Source: Naumovozyma dairenensis CBS 421 (taxonomy: Eukaryota > Ascomycota > Saccharomycetes > Saccharomycetales > Saccharomycetaceae). From it: a stretch of 64,000 bases of DNA. The notes beneath the pieces were generated by a model. The model did not search any database. It was not told where the DNA came from and saw nothing but the letters and a program-made list of their open reading frames with translations. The translations under genes were made by a program, and so were the position numbers. Below are positions 10,828 through 19,167 of the stretch, one piece after another; within the stretch, counting starts at the first letter, position 1, and every line of letters begins with the position of its first letter. The stretch is taken from assembly GCF_000227115.2 (NCBI RefSeq), contig NC_016479.1:1672686-1736685 (forward strand). Reading direction: 5' to 3'.

Positions 10828-10835
10828 TGGTAGCG
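10828..10835 (+). other. Primer binding site for initiator tRNA-Met
   Basis: TGGTAGCG immediately follows the left LTR. The same start is found in Ty1, where it pairs with the 3' end of initiator tRNA-Met. Complementarity beyond 8 nt is not evident. Confidence 0.8.
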
Positions 10836-11194
10836 TTTAAAGTTGCACCCTGACCGCAAGGGTTGTTAAGATTTGAGGATCAATAGATGGTGCGTAGTAA
10901 CTGATTGCTGCTACGGAATTACATATACCCTTTGGATGCTACTGGAAATATCCAACCTTCTGTGACCTATTAAGTTAGAGATCACAACTATTTGTGTCCA
11001 GCCCTCTATTTTTGGACAATCCATAGATAGGCATGAATAGGCCTAGATTATGTCTTTGAAACAATCACATACACATTCAGATCAGAACGGTTACAAGTCA
11101 CATATTAGTATAAGTGCTACAACGAACCTAACATAAGTCACTATCAGACAATAAGGAGTTCATTGAATAACGTATTCTATTGCACAGGACCATT

Positions 11195-11540
11195 AGAGTC
11201 AGTGTCCGAAGGCTGACGAGCCAATAGAGCCAGCGTTCACAGGCTGCCGAGCCAATATAGCCATTGTTCAAAAGCTGCCGAGCCATTATAGCCAAGAGTC
11301 ATAGAGCCATGCACCAATATTGCCAGAGTCACAGAGCATATTGAGTTTCCCAGAGCCCGAGAGCCGGAACCATATCGCCAAGCACTAGATGCACACATGA
11401 GTGCCACCGCCAAGTACTAGATGCTCATATGAGCCAACAAGCTGCGAACCAGATGCACAAGCGCCAACAAGCTGAGAACCAGACGCCTACATGCGCCAAA
11501 TAGCCAAGGACCAGAATACCTACATGAGTAAGATTGCCAA
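11195..11540 (+). repeat. GCCAA-rich tandem repeat field inside the LTR element
   Basis: Three clear 31-bp units lie at 11195-11225, 11226-11256 and 11257-11287, each ending close to GAGCCAAT. They are followed by looser units of about 24-34 bp starting with GCCAA (about 11380-11540). The 31-bp period is not a multiple of three, so the repeats do not encode repeated peptides. An RNA role, such as packaging or structure, or neutral expansion is possible. Confidence 0.75.
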
Positions 11541-12130
11541 GAAACCAATTATCAATATCTGCCAAATTGCTCACATACACGTTACTAGTGGTACCAGCGA
11601 GCCCATCCATTAAGTTATCTAAACTATGGTATACGATGGGGGACACGAGTCGTCAACTATACGAATCCCTCTCACCGTATTTACCTTAAGATATCGAAAG
11701 ACTATCAAGACCACTGACCCGAATCCGAAAACCCATTTTTCACTTGCGGGTGATTGAAACATTCAACTCATAACTAGTTTTTAACATCTTTTGCAATGAA
11801 AACTAAAAAAATTACGACATTGCAAACGCATCATCTACGGACGCTAACTATAAAAAAAAAAACCCAATAGTTCCGTTGACAAGTATCCACTATTTGTTAC
11901 CTCTGCCATGATAAATTTATGACCGTCTAAGTCTAATTTTTTTTGAGTGGGGTGGTATATGTCATTACCCATACTTCGTAACGTTTATTTCAATCTTCTA
12001 ACTCAACTACAAGCTTCGAACAGGCGCTGCCCAGCTTCTAATTCGGGTGGTAGAGTTGGAATATATGGAATTAAAAGTGGAATCGCTAAAGGTATAATAA
12101 TACCGAACGATTTCGCCAATATCGATTGTA

Positions 12131-12138
12131 GGGTGGTA
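12131..12138 (+). other. Polypurine tract of the LTR element
   Basis: GGGTGGTA abuts the right LTR, where plus-strand DNA synthesis starts in Ty1. Further copies of the same octamer lie at 11950-11957 and 12045-12052. Confidence 0.8.
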
Positions 12139-12388
12139 TGTCGGAATTATAATGTATCTGGCACATAGTGTACAGACACGTGGTTTCGTACAACACGATA
12201 TATGTTTTCTATATAAGAAAATTTTTATTCCATATGTAAAGTGTATAATATATATTACTCTCCTGTCCTAGACGGGGAGGAGCAATTCTGCAACGAATCT
12301 ACCTATAAGGTCAGGTCCTGCAGTCTAATCTGCATCCAATATATGGTTTAATATGTTATATTCCCTAAAAAGCAATATGCTTCGAATA
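12139..12388 (+). repeat. Right (3') LTR of the non-autonomous element
   Basis: 250 bp, identical to the left LTR except for a single-base deletion (CCTAGACG versus CCTAGGACG). Followed by the ATATC target duplication at 12389-12393. Confidence 0.92.
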
Positions 12389-12538
12389 ATATCGTGTATA
12401 GAATACAACCAAGCAATAAGATTATCAAAAGTAGACGTCAGCTATAGAAGTATTAGAACCGTATATTATAGTTAGAAGAACCAGATTTAGAACAATCATA
12501 CTACCAGTTACAATTACAACTGAAAAACAACAACATTT

Positions 12539-12622
12539 GGAGGGTTGGCCGAGTGGTCTAAGGCGGCAGACTTAAGATCTGTTGGACGGTTGTCCGCGCG
12601 AGTTCGAACCTCGCATCCTTCA
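12539..12622 (+). tRNA. tRNA-Leu, anticodon TAA
   Basis: This 84-nt class II tRNA begins GGAGGGTTGGCCGAGTGG, with a matching 3' acceptor strand ATCCTTC plus discriminator A. The anticodon loop is CTTAAGA with anticodon TAA, the variable arm is long (TGGACGGTTGTCCGCGC) and the T arm carries GTTCGAACC. No intron. As I recall it, S. cerevisiae also has tRNA-Leu(UAA) just upstream of YBR056W, so the gene appears syntenic. The non-autonomous LTR element ends 150 bp upstream. Confidence 0.97.
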
Positions 12623-12920
12623 TTATTTTTTTACATTATTTTATCATGCCATTCTAACCTGTAAGGTTCTTGAATGATCCCCTATTTTCCCTTCTCGTTG
12701 TTTAATGGCAAAATGTAATATCATAGGCTGTATGACGCCATACAAAACTGTAGAAACTTTATACTAGAAAGTAAAGTAAAGAATTCCTTATTTGCATTTG
12801 AGAATCACTAGTTACATTTCTTTTAAGAAGATGAACTAAGTGCTGTTTAGGTTTCCTTATTTTCGAAAACAAAATTATTGCAAATCAAAAAGCAAAAAAC
12901 AAACAAGCAAACAAGCCATA

Positions 12921-14402
12921 ATGTTCGACAAACTGAAAGAAAAGTTAGAGAAAGTTCACATTTCGCCCCCCTCTCAAAAGATTAAGGTCATCCCACCAAC
13001 GATTAATACTATAGATGAAAAATTCATTTATAGAAATAGATATAATACCGGTGTAAACCTTGGGGCATTGTTTGTTCTGGAGAAATGGATCTTCAATTCA
13101 GTATTTGATGATGTTGACGGAGAAACAGAATACGATGCAGTAACTAACCGTGTAAAGAAATTTGGGAAAGATGACGCCATTAACAAATTAAAGTCCCATT
13201 ATGATGATTACATATCAAGAATTGACTGGAAATGGCTAAATGAATCTGCTGGAGTTACAGCATTAAGAGTTCCCATTGGATTTTGGCATGTAGGGAATGG
13301 GAAATTCCTAAATGGTTTACCATTCGAATCTTTGAAAGAAGTATATGAGAAGGCAAAAGCATGGGAGAAATTAAAAGAACTTATTAAAAAAGCAAAGGAA
13401 CATCATATTGGTATTTTAATCGATATGCATGGTTTACCAGGAGGAGCAAATCCAGATTCTCATAGTGGTGGTTCTATTGAAAAAGGTGGATTTTTCAAAA
13501 ATAAAAAATATGTTGATAAAATGTGCTATGAAGTGTTCCCATTCATCGTGAATGACATATGCACCAGTAATGATAATGTGATTGGATTACAGATTGTGAA
13601 CGAAGCAGCATTCAGTAATGAAGCAAAAGAGGAGAAGGATTACCATAAGAAGGCAATCAAGGCCATATCTGAGATTGACTCAAATTTGCCAATTATCATT
13701 TCAGATGGTTGGTGGCCACAACAATGGGTTGATTGGTTGAAAGAACAAAAGTTAAATGCAACAGTCGTTATCGATGCTCATGTATACCGTTGCTTCTCTG
13801 ATGATGATAAAAACAAACAAGCACAACAAATTTGTAATGATTTACCCGTAACAATCAACTTTCCTACAGAAGAAGCAGATTTCATGGTAGGGGAGTTTTC
13901 TTGCAATCTAGCCGAGGAGGCATGGGATAAAACATCAGGTAACAGAGAAGACTACCTTAGGAAATTGGGCCAAGTCCAAACCTCAGTATTTCATCAGAAA
14001 GCAAGTTTTGGGTATTTTTTCTGGACCTTACAATTTCAATATGGTGATGGTGGTGCTTGGGGCTTCGTTCCTATGACAAAACTGGGAGCTTTGCCAGTCA
14101 GTGGGAATAACAAGACGCATAATGTTGGAGAGAAAGATATTAAGGCAGTTGTCTCCCAACACGTAGATTATTGGAAATCGAAAGGTGGTGATAAGTTTGA
14201 ACACTGGAGATTTCAAGATGGTGTTCAGCAAGCTGCAGCCGATATTCAGGAATTCTCTGCATTTAATGGATCACGTCTAGGTAGATGGCAAAGTGTTAAA
14301 TCTATTCGTAGAAAAGAATACCTTTCCCAAAAAGGTGATAGCGAATATATGTGGGAATGGGACCAAGGTTATGACCAAGGTTTATTCCAATTTAATAACT
14401 GA
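12921..14402 (+). CDS. YBR056W: Glycoside hydrolase family 5 protein, YBR056W ortholog
   Basis: The 493-aa protein has the (beta/alpha)8 glycosidase signature of exo-beta-1,3-glucanase relatives. GVNLGALFVLEKW near the N-terminus and RVPIGFWH are family blocks. IVNEAAF holds the likely acid/base Glu228, and VGEFSCNL the likely nucleophile Glu325. Unlike the secreted exoglucanases (Exg1, Spr1) it has no signal peptide, which fits S. cerevisiae YBR056W (501 aa), an intracellular protein reported in the mitochondrial intermembrane space. The frame is open upstream from a GTG at 12840, but the ATG at 12921 is the first in frame and gives the expected N-terminus (KVHISPPSQKIKVIPPT). It lies between tRNA-Leu(UAA) and tRNA-Gln(UUG). 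The natural substrate cannot be told from sequence. Confidence 0.93.
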   Translation: MFDKLKEKLEKVHISPPSQKIKVIPPTINTIDEKFIYRNRYNTGVNLGALFVLEKWIFNSVFDDVDGETEYDAVTNRVKKFGKDDAINKLKSHYDDYISRIDWKWLNESAGVTALRVPIGFWHVGNGKFLNGLPFESLKEVYEKAKAWEKLKELIKKAKEHHIGILIDMHGLPGGANPDSHSGGSIEKGGFFKNKKYVDKMCYEVFPFIVNDICTSNDNVIGLQIVNEAAFSNEAKEEKDYHKKAIKAISEIDSNLPIIISDGWWPQQWVDWLKEQKLNATVVIDAHVYRCFSDDDKNKQAQQICNDLPVTINFPTEEADFMVGEFSCNLAEEAWDKTSGNREDYLRKLGQVQTSVFHQKASFGYFFWTLQFQYGDGGAWGFVPMTKLGALPVSGNNKTHNVGEKDIKAVVSQHVDYWKSKGGDKFEHWRFQDGVQQAAADIQEFSAFNGSRLGRWQSVKSIRRKEYLSQKGDSEYMWEWDQGYDQGLFQFNN

Positions 14403-15582
14403 ATTAATTATATTTTTCTGTTGGGTTTTTTAGAGTAGTATGTTATATGCTATGTATTTCCAAAGATACCACGTTTTGAGGAACGAGGAATAGTTTCCCA
14501 GGTGACGCATTATTTTGGCACATACTGGATATATTCAGTTCTCTATATTTTACTCCTGATATGTAGAAATAATATTCTGAAAGGGTTACAAATTTCGACC
14601 TAATTCTTAGCAGTTGTCTGAATATTTTCTAATCATTATCCTATCTTGGAAAACTCTTAAACTTGCAAAGATAGAACACAAATCGTTGACGAAAAGTAGG
14701 CATAATCTTCCACTCTTGGTTTCCGCTGAATTGAAGAACAGGCTAAATCGAAATCCTAAAATATTTATAAAAAAATGAACGATTTTAAAAATTTGTGATG
14801 AAGGGTTTTTTACATTTAATTGTTGGCTAAAGGAGAACCAAAAAGGTCCCATAGATAAATCATTCAAGCAATTGAAAACCTTTAGCAACTTCCGAGCCAC
14901 CCTGTAATGTAAATGAGGATGGATCAACTGGATTCTATCGAATATATGGAAAACCTAAAATGTTTTGAAGAATGCAATGATGTTGTATTTAACCTAAACC
15001 TGACTATTTAATATCCATGATAGGGCCGCGATTAGTTTGTTGTCAGATCAAGAAGGATCATACTTTCGATCAGGAAGAATAACAAGCAGTAAAATTACCC
15101 ATAAATACGAACACGATTCGCAAGTCCTTTCGATTAGGTGTTCCCAAGACACTTTAAATACCTATACGCTTGATACTAATCGAAAACACACAAAGATACC
15201 GTCCAACATAACTGACCCAATACATAACTCTTGTACGCATGGCCGGCCGAAACCTGGCTGCAATCAAAACAATCTTAATAATAATAAGATAACACTTTCA
15301 TTGCATTCGACTTAATTCAACAAAAGATATTCAATTATAATTCAATAAACGTTATACAGGTACAAACATGTACGGTGCATAACGTAGTTCGAGTCATTAC
15401 TTCGAACCTCACAACTTCATAATAATTCATAACTCAACTTGACTGATAACTAACGACTCATAATTTCGTGACAGTAATTACTCAATTAATAATAAAATAA
15501 ATATACTTCTTTGTGACACTTGGACCTGATATTAATACTTCGTTATCCCAATCGGATATCTCCCCAAAAAACAAGTTGTTAT
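14403..15582. other. Intergenic stretch between YBR056W and tRNA-Gln
   Basis: 1.2 kb without a supported gene. Small frames at 14607-14927 (minus) and 15037-15315 (plus) resemble nothing. I looked for the small cysteine-rich gene that follows YBR056W in S. cerevisiae and did not find it. Confidence 0.4.
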
Positions 15583-15654
15583 GGTCCTATAGTGTAGTGG
15601 TTATCACTTTCGGTTTTGATCCGGACAACCCCGGTTCGAATCCGGGTAGGACCT
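15583..15654 (+). tRNA. tRNA-Gln, anticodon TTG
   Basis: 72 nt with acceptor stem GGTCCTA / TAGGACC and discriminator T. The anticodon loop is TTTTGAT with anticodon TTG and the T arm is CCCCGGTTCGAATCCGGG. A run of T follows as terminator. Two solo LTRs lie 38 bp and more downstream. S. cerevisiae also has a tRNA-Gln(UUG) close to YBR056W, as I recall it. Confidence 0.97.
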
Positions 15655-15692
15655 TTTTTATTTCTAATTTTTTTAAATTATATCTTAAAACT

Positions 15693-15900
15693 TGTCACGT
15701 TCTAGGCTATTTGGCCTTTTCCGTGGCGCGTTTCTCGAAGGTGACCAACGAAGTGAACGAGTGAAAATTTTTCCATGGCATCGCTTTCTGAATGGGTTCG
15801 ATNNNNNNNNNNNNNNNNNNNNAGTTGACTTATAGTCGGCTGTTAAATAAGAGTGCGGTTTATATATTATCGCGAGGTAATATATCACAAAATCGTGACA
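15693..15900 (-). repeat. Solo LTR, minus orientation, interrupted by an assembly gap
   Basis: On the plus strand the unit starts TGTCACGTTCTAG and ends CGTGACA, so both ends fit TG...CA in either reading. It is flanked by AAACT on both sides (15688-15692 and 15901-15905), a 5-bp target duplication. The first 110 bp are about 96% identical to the reverse complement of the end of the neighbouring LTR (16062-16171). Twenty N lie inside at 15803-15822. Comparison with the neighbour suggests about 60 real bases are missing there. Confidence 0.88.
15803..15822. other. Assembly gap (20 N)
   Basis: Twenty unknown bases inside the minus-oriented LTR, exactly where its inverted similarity to the next LTR breaks off. 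N count is probably nominal rather than true size. Confidence 0.98.
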
Positions 15901-15922
15901 AAACTTCAAAACTTCTAGTAGT

Positions 15923-16171
15923 TGGCACGATTTTGTGATATATGTCACGTTCTAGTTGTATGTTTTCTTTTCTTCTCTTCTATAAATGAGCATCAAGATA
16001 ACTTCAGATTCAAATTTCCCATTTCAATGTCTCTATATATGTATGGTATTCGCTGAAACTCATCGAACCCCATTCAGAAAGCGATGACATGGAAAATTTT
16101 CACTCGTTCACTTCGTTGGTCACCTTCGAGGAACGCGCCACGGAAAAGGCCAAATAGCCTAGAACGTGACA
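15923..16171 (+). repeat. Solo LTR, plus orientation, same family as its neighbour
   Basis: 249 bp beginning TGGCACGATTTTGTGATATA (first bases of the family are TGTCACG, so one change) and ending CTAGAACGTGACA. GTAGT flanks it on both sides (15918-15922 and 16172-16176). It contains TATAAAT near 15981, a candidate promoter. It differs from the 10.6-12.4 kb element's LTRs, so the locus holds a second retrotransposon family. The 5' thirds of the two family copies differ after the first 21 bases. Confidence 0.88.
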
Positions 16172-16176
16172 GTAGT

Positions 16177-17499
16177 TATCCATTGCCGATAACATATCCA
16201 TTGGCTGGTTGAAATACAAAATTGAGCCAATTTAGTTCGTTGCAAGTAGTGATGTCTGCTTTATTGATTGACACTATTTTAGGGGTGCGCGTTTGGTCAT
16301 TTGAAAATTATGAAATAATGGGATAACGGCAACAGTAATTAAAGCATGAATAATTTGTTTTGGTTAAATACTTTACATATGTAGGTACTTAGAATAATTA
16401 TCTTCATTTACTCTCAATCTTGAAACAACGTCTTTATTTTCTTTTTGAGACGTCCATACAGATGACAACCTTGAGTCGAAATCTAGCAATTAAGTGTGTA
16501 AGCCGAAAGTTCCAAAGGTGTGCTGCCGTTATCCTTTAGTATTCTTTTAAAATTTTAAGTGAGCACTTTTTTGTTTATATTTCAGTTTTGGGCTGGTAGG
16601 CGTAAGACCTGTAAGTAAGTGACGGAGAAAACACTTTTTGGGGACATAAAATTTGTCGTTAGCCTGACTTTGGCCTTGACTTTGGTTTTGATATTTTACT
16701 AAGAATAAGACAATTCTAAGCACACATAAATCTCGGAGATGTTTTTTTGTCCTGTCAAGAATTCATAAGGAATCACTACCACTTCATTGCTGTAAAATTG
16801 TATAGTAAAAGGAATGAATACAACAGCTGAATACCGTGTAGAGAACCTCTTTGATGTTCTCGAGGATGGCTCATAATAAAACAACCACTTGTCCCTACAG
16901 GGATATCTCCTCCTCCAGTATCTTGTGCTATGAACAACCTAATGCTTGATCATTGGTTGTGACAGTTGAACAACCACATAAAATTGACAGTTAACGCATT
17001 TTCTCCTTCATTTTATAGATTGTTTTTTTTGTATTGGGAATCACATTCTGTTGGTAGTTTTGTTAGGGACCGTTGGCCCAGAGGGTGCTTATGGTTGTTT
17101 ACAGAACCTGTTCTTTCGTAATTTTGCCCGGAATAATGGATACCATAATTTGGCATGCATTAATTAATGTTTAAAAAACCATAGGCCCACCATCAAGTTC
17201 TCTTAAATTTTCTTTCGCTTTCTTCTATTAAATCTTTAAATTTTTGATGTTTCATTGATAATATTAGTTCTTTGGGTAGATAGCTACTATGTCGTGATAT
17301 AAATAAATTTTATATAATATGCAATATGTTCTTATAATTATGTTCTTTGATTTTGTTTTACGAATTGTCTCTCTTTAAATGATCAGAGTCTCGACGAAGC
17401 ATTACATGCAAAGGCTCTTTCTTATCTCTGCCAAACGTTTTTTTATAGTTTTATAGCTTATTGAACTGGTTAACAATGAACTCATCAAACTTTAGTCTT
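16177..17499. other. Intergenic stretch downstream of MUM2
   Basis: 1.3 kb with no supported gene. The 61-codon minus frame at 16699-16884 has no recognisable features. MUM2 ends at the right border. Confidence 0.4.
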
Positions 17500-18405
17500 C
17501 TAACCTTGAATCTTCTCTCGTAACTCGGCATTTTCCATATCAAGTAATAACAACTCAACATCTATCTCTTTAGACCTTCCGTAGGACAACATTCTTGCCA
17601 TATCATCATTTTCCTTACTCAATGTTTCAAATCGGATTATCATTTTATGCATCATAGTTTCTACATCATATCGTCCATTCTTAGTTATTGAATTTGAGCT
17701 TGTCGACATTGTTACTTTTAAGTATAATTCTTCGTATTTGTCATTTAACTCTTTTAATTCCCTATCTTTAATGCATATTTTCTCAACAAGCTCCTTTGTC
17801 TTTTTTTCCAAATTTGCACTAATAAACGTATCGCCTGAACTAGAATCGTCCGTGCATGATTCATTTATTTTATCGTTATATGTGATGGTATGGCCTAAAA
17901 GGCTTTTTAAATGTTGAATTTCATCATCTAATTTCCCTACTTGTATATCCTTAATTGATAATTTCTCCTTCAAAGATTCTAATGACTTCTGTTCTTCGAG
18001 ACTTGAATTCCTTTGATTCGATGGGTCCTTGTCAAACTGCTTTGTTTTCTGTCTTATTATGTTACCTCCTTGTTGACTGATATTATTAGAATTCCAATAA
18101 TTATTGTTACTGCTGTTCATTCCACCGTAGTTAGGCGTACTACGAAAAGCATATGATGTTGGATAATTCTGATCCGTCGCATTTAATTGATTGAATTGGT
18201 GTTGCTGCTGCTGCAGATGGGTATTATTCGGTATGGTTGTGTATGGTGCTACTTTATCAGGTCTATTCTCCTTAGTATCAGTTTTGTTACTGTTGATAAA
18301 CGGTGGGTGGGCAAATGGCTGATTATTATTATTATTGAATGTTAAGTTGGAAAAGGCAGACTCCAAACCTTGATTAGGGTCGTACAAATAATTTGTGTAG
18401 TTCAT
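17500..18405 (-). CDS. MUM2: Mum2, subunit of the meiotic mRNA methyltransferase complex
   Basis: Mum2 works with Ime4 and Slz1 in the complex that makes N6-methyladenosine in meiotic mRNA, and is needed for premeiotic DNA replication and sporulation. The 301-aa product starts MNYTNYLYDPNQGLESAFSN, as Mum2 does, then has an Asn/Gln-rich disordered half. The C-terminal half is predicted coiled coil: about residues 135-170 (SLEEQKSLESLKEKLSIKDI), 195-225 and 255-300. S. cerevisiae Mum2 is longer (366 aa), mostly through the disordered part. It lies between YBR056W and UBP14, as in S. cerevisiae (YBR057C). Confidence 0.88.
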   Translation of the reverse strand: MNYTNYLYDPNQGLESAFSNLTFNNNNNQPFAHPPFINSNKTDTKENRPDKVAPYTTIPNNTHLQQQQHQFNQLNATDQNYPTSYAFRSTPNYGGMNSSNNNYWNSNNISQQGGNIIRQKTKQFDKDPSNQRNSSLEEQKSLESLKEKLSIKDIQVGKLDDEIQHLKSLLGHTITYNDKINESCTDDSSSGDTFISANLEKKTKELVEKICIKDRELKELNDKYEELYLKVTMSTSSNSITKNGRYDVETMMHKMIIRFETLSKENDDMARMLSYGRSKEIDVELLLLDMENAELREKIQG

Positions 18406-19167
18406 TACTTCGAAACGGTTTTCAAAAAAAGTAATGATGCTTGTATATGTTATGCTATGCTATTAGATGGAATTATTAAATGATCCTGACTCTCGGAGCT
18501 GCTTTTTCTTAGCTCGAAGAGATATGTTATGCTAAAGAAGCTTGTAGTCCACAATGAAGGAATAGTGCAACTTAATGTAGAAGAGAATAAACTGTCAATT
18601 GCTTCAAATTTGATTTTAGTTAGGTTTGAGACAGACCAGATGCAGCTTTATAGAATAACTTTAATTTTAGCCTAGTTTAAGCTTTAAGATATTCGGGCGA
18701 TATATTATGTGGCGAATCGAAGTTTTAAAATTCTATGACTTGCCGACACTATTAATACTTCGATAAAGAAAACTGCTGGATATATGTTTGCATTGATGCG
18801 AATTTTGTTTATGAAATGAAATAGAGCTAGGTATATTACTGAAGTACAAAAGAAAGACAGCATTGCTGCTGGTTTTCCTAGACGAACTGAAACAATTCCT
18901 AATATTACACTTTAGTCGAACTATATTACTGCAAGAGTAAAAGTAGTTGGAACAATCTCTGCGAGGCGTTTGCTAACTTATTTATGTAGCTAACTTTTTC
19001 CAGGTATTAAATCACTAGTTATATAAAAAATACACATCCGTTTTCAATAAGACGGCTATCCTTGAAATTAGATCATTACATTGTAGCTTTGATCGAATAA
19101 AAAGAATTAGATGCTTGAAGCTATGGCTAGAATGGAACTATCAGATGCTCCATAGCAACAGACCGTA
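18406..19167. other. Intergenic stretch between MUM2 and UBP14
   Basis: 762 bp carrying the MUM2 promoter and UBP14 3' flank. No gene or repeat recognised. Confidence 0.4.

Larger units (their letters stand above)
10577..12388 (+). mobile_element. Non-autonomous Ty1/copia-like LTR retroelement without gag or pol
   Basis: Two direct repeats of 251 and 250 bp (10577-10827 and 12139-12388) are identical except for one missing G in the second. The unit is flanked by the same 5 bp, ATATC (10572-10576 and 12389-12393), a normal retrotransposon target duplication. Directly after the left LTR is TGGTAGCG (10828-10835), the Ty1-type primer site complementary to initiator tRNA-Met. Directly before the right LTR is GGGTGGTA (12131-12138), the Ty1-type polypurine tract. 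The 1.3-kb interior has no plus-strand frame above 73 codons and no protease, integrase or reverse transcriptase. It therefore has the parts needed in cis but must borrow proteins from an autonomous relative. It lies about 150 bp upstream of tRNA-Leu, matching Pol III-directed insertion. The near-identical LTRs indicate a recent insertion. Confidence 0.92.

Noticed and set aside
11425..11646. 73-codon minus-strand frame inside the LTR element as a gag remnant
   Set aside because: It is antisense to the element and arises from the GCCAA repeats; no gag or pol motif is present.
15693..16171. One long fold-back (MITE-like) element
   Set aside because: The 110-bp inverted arms suggested it, but separate target duplications (AAACT and GTAGT) show two independent solo LTRs.
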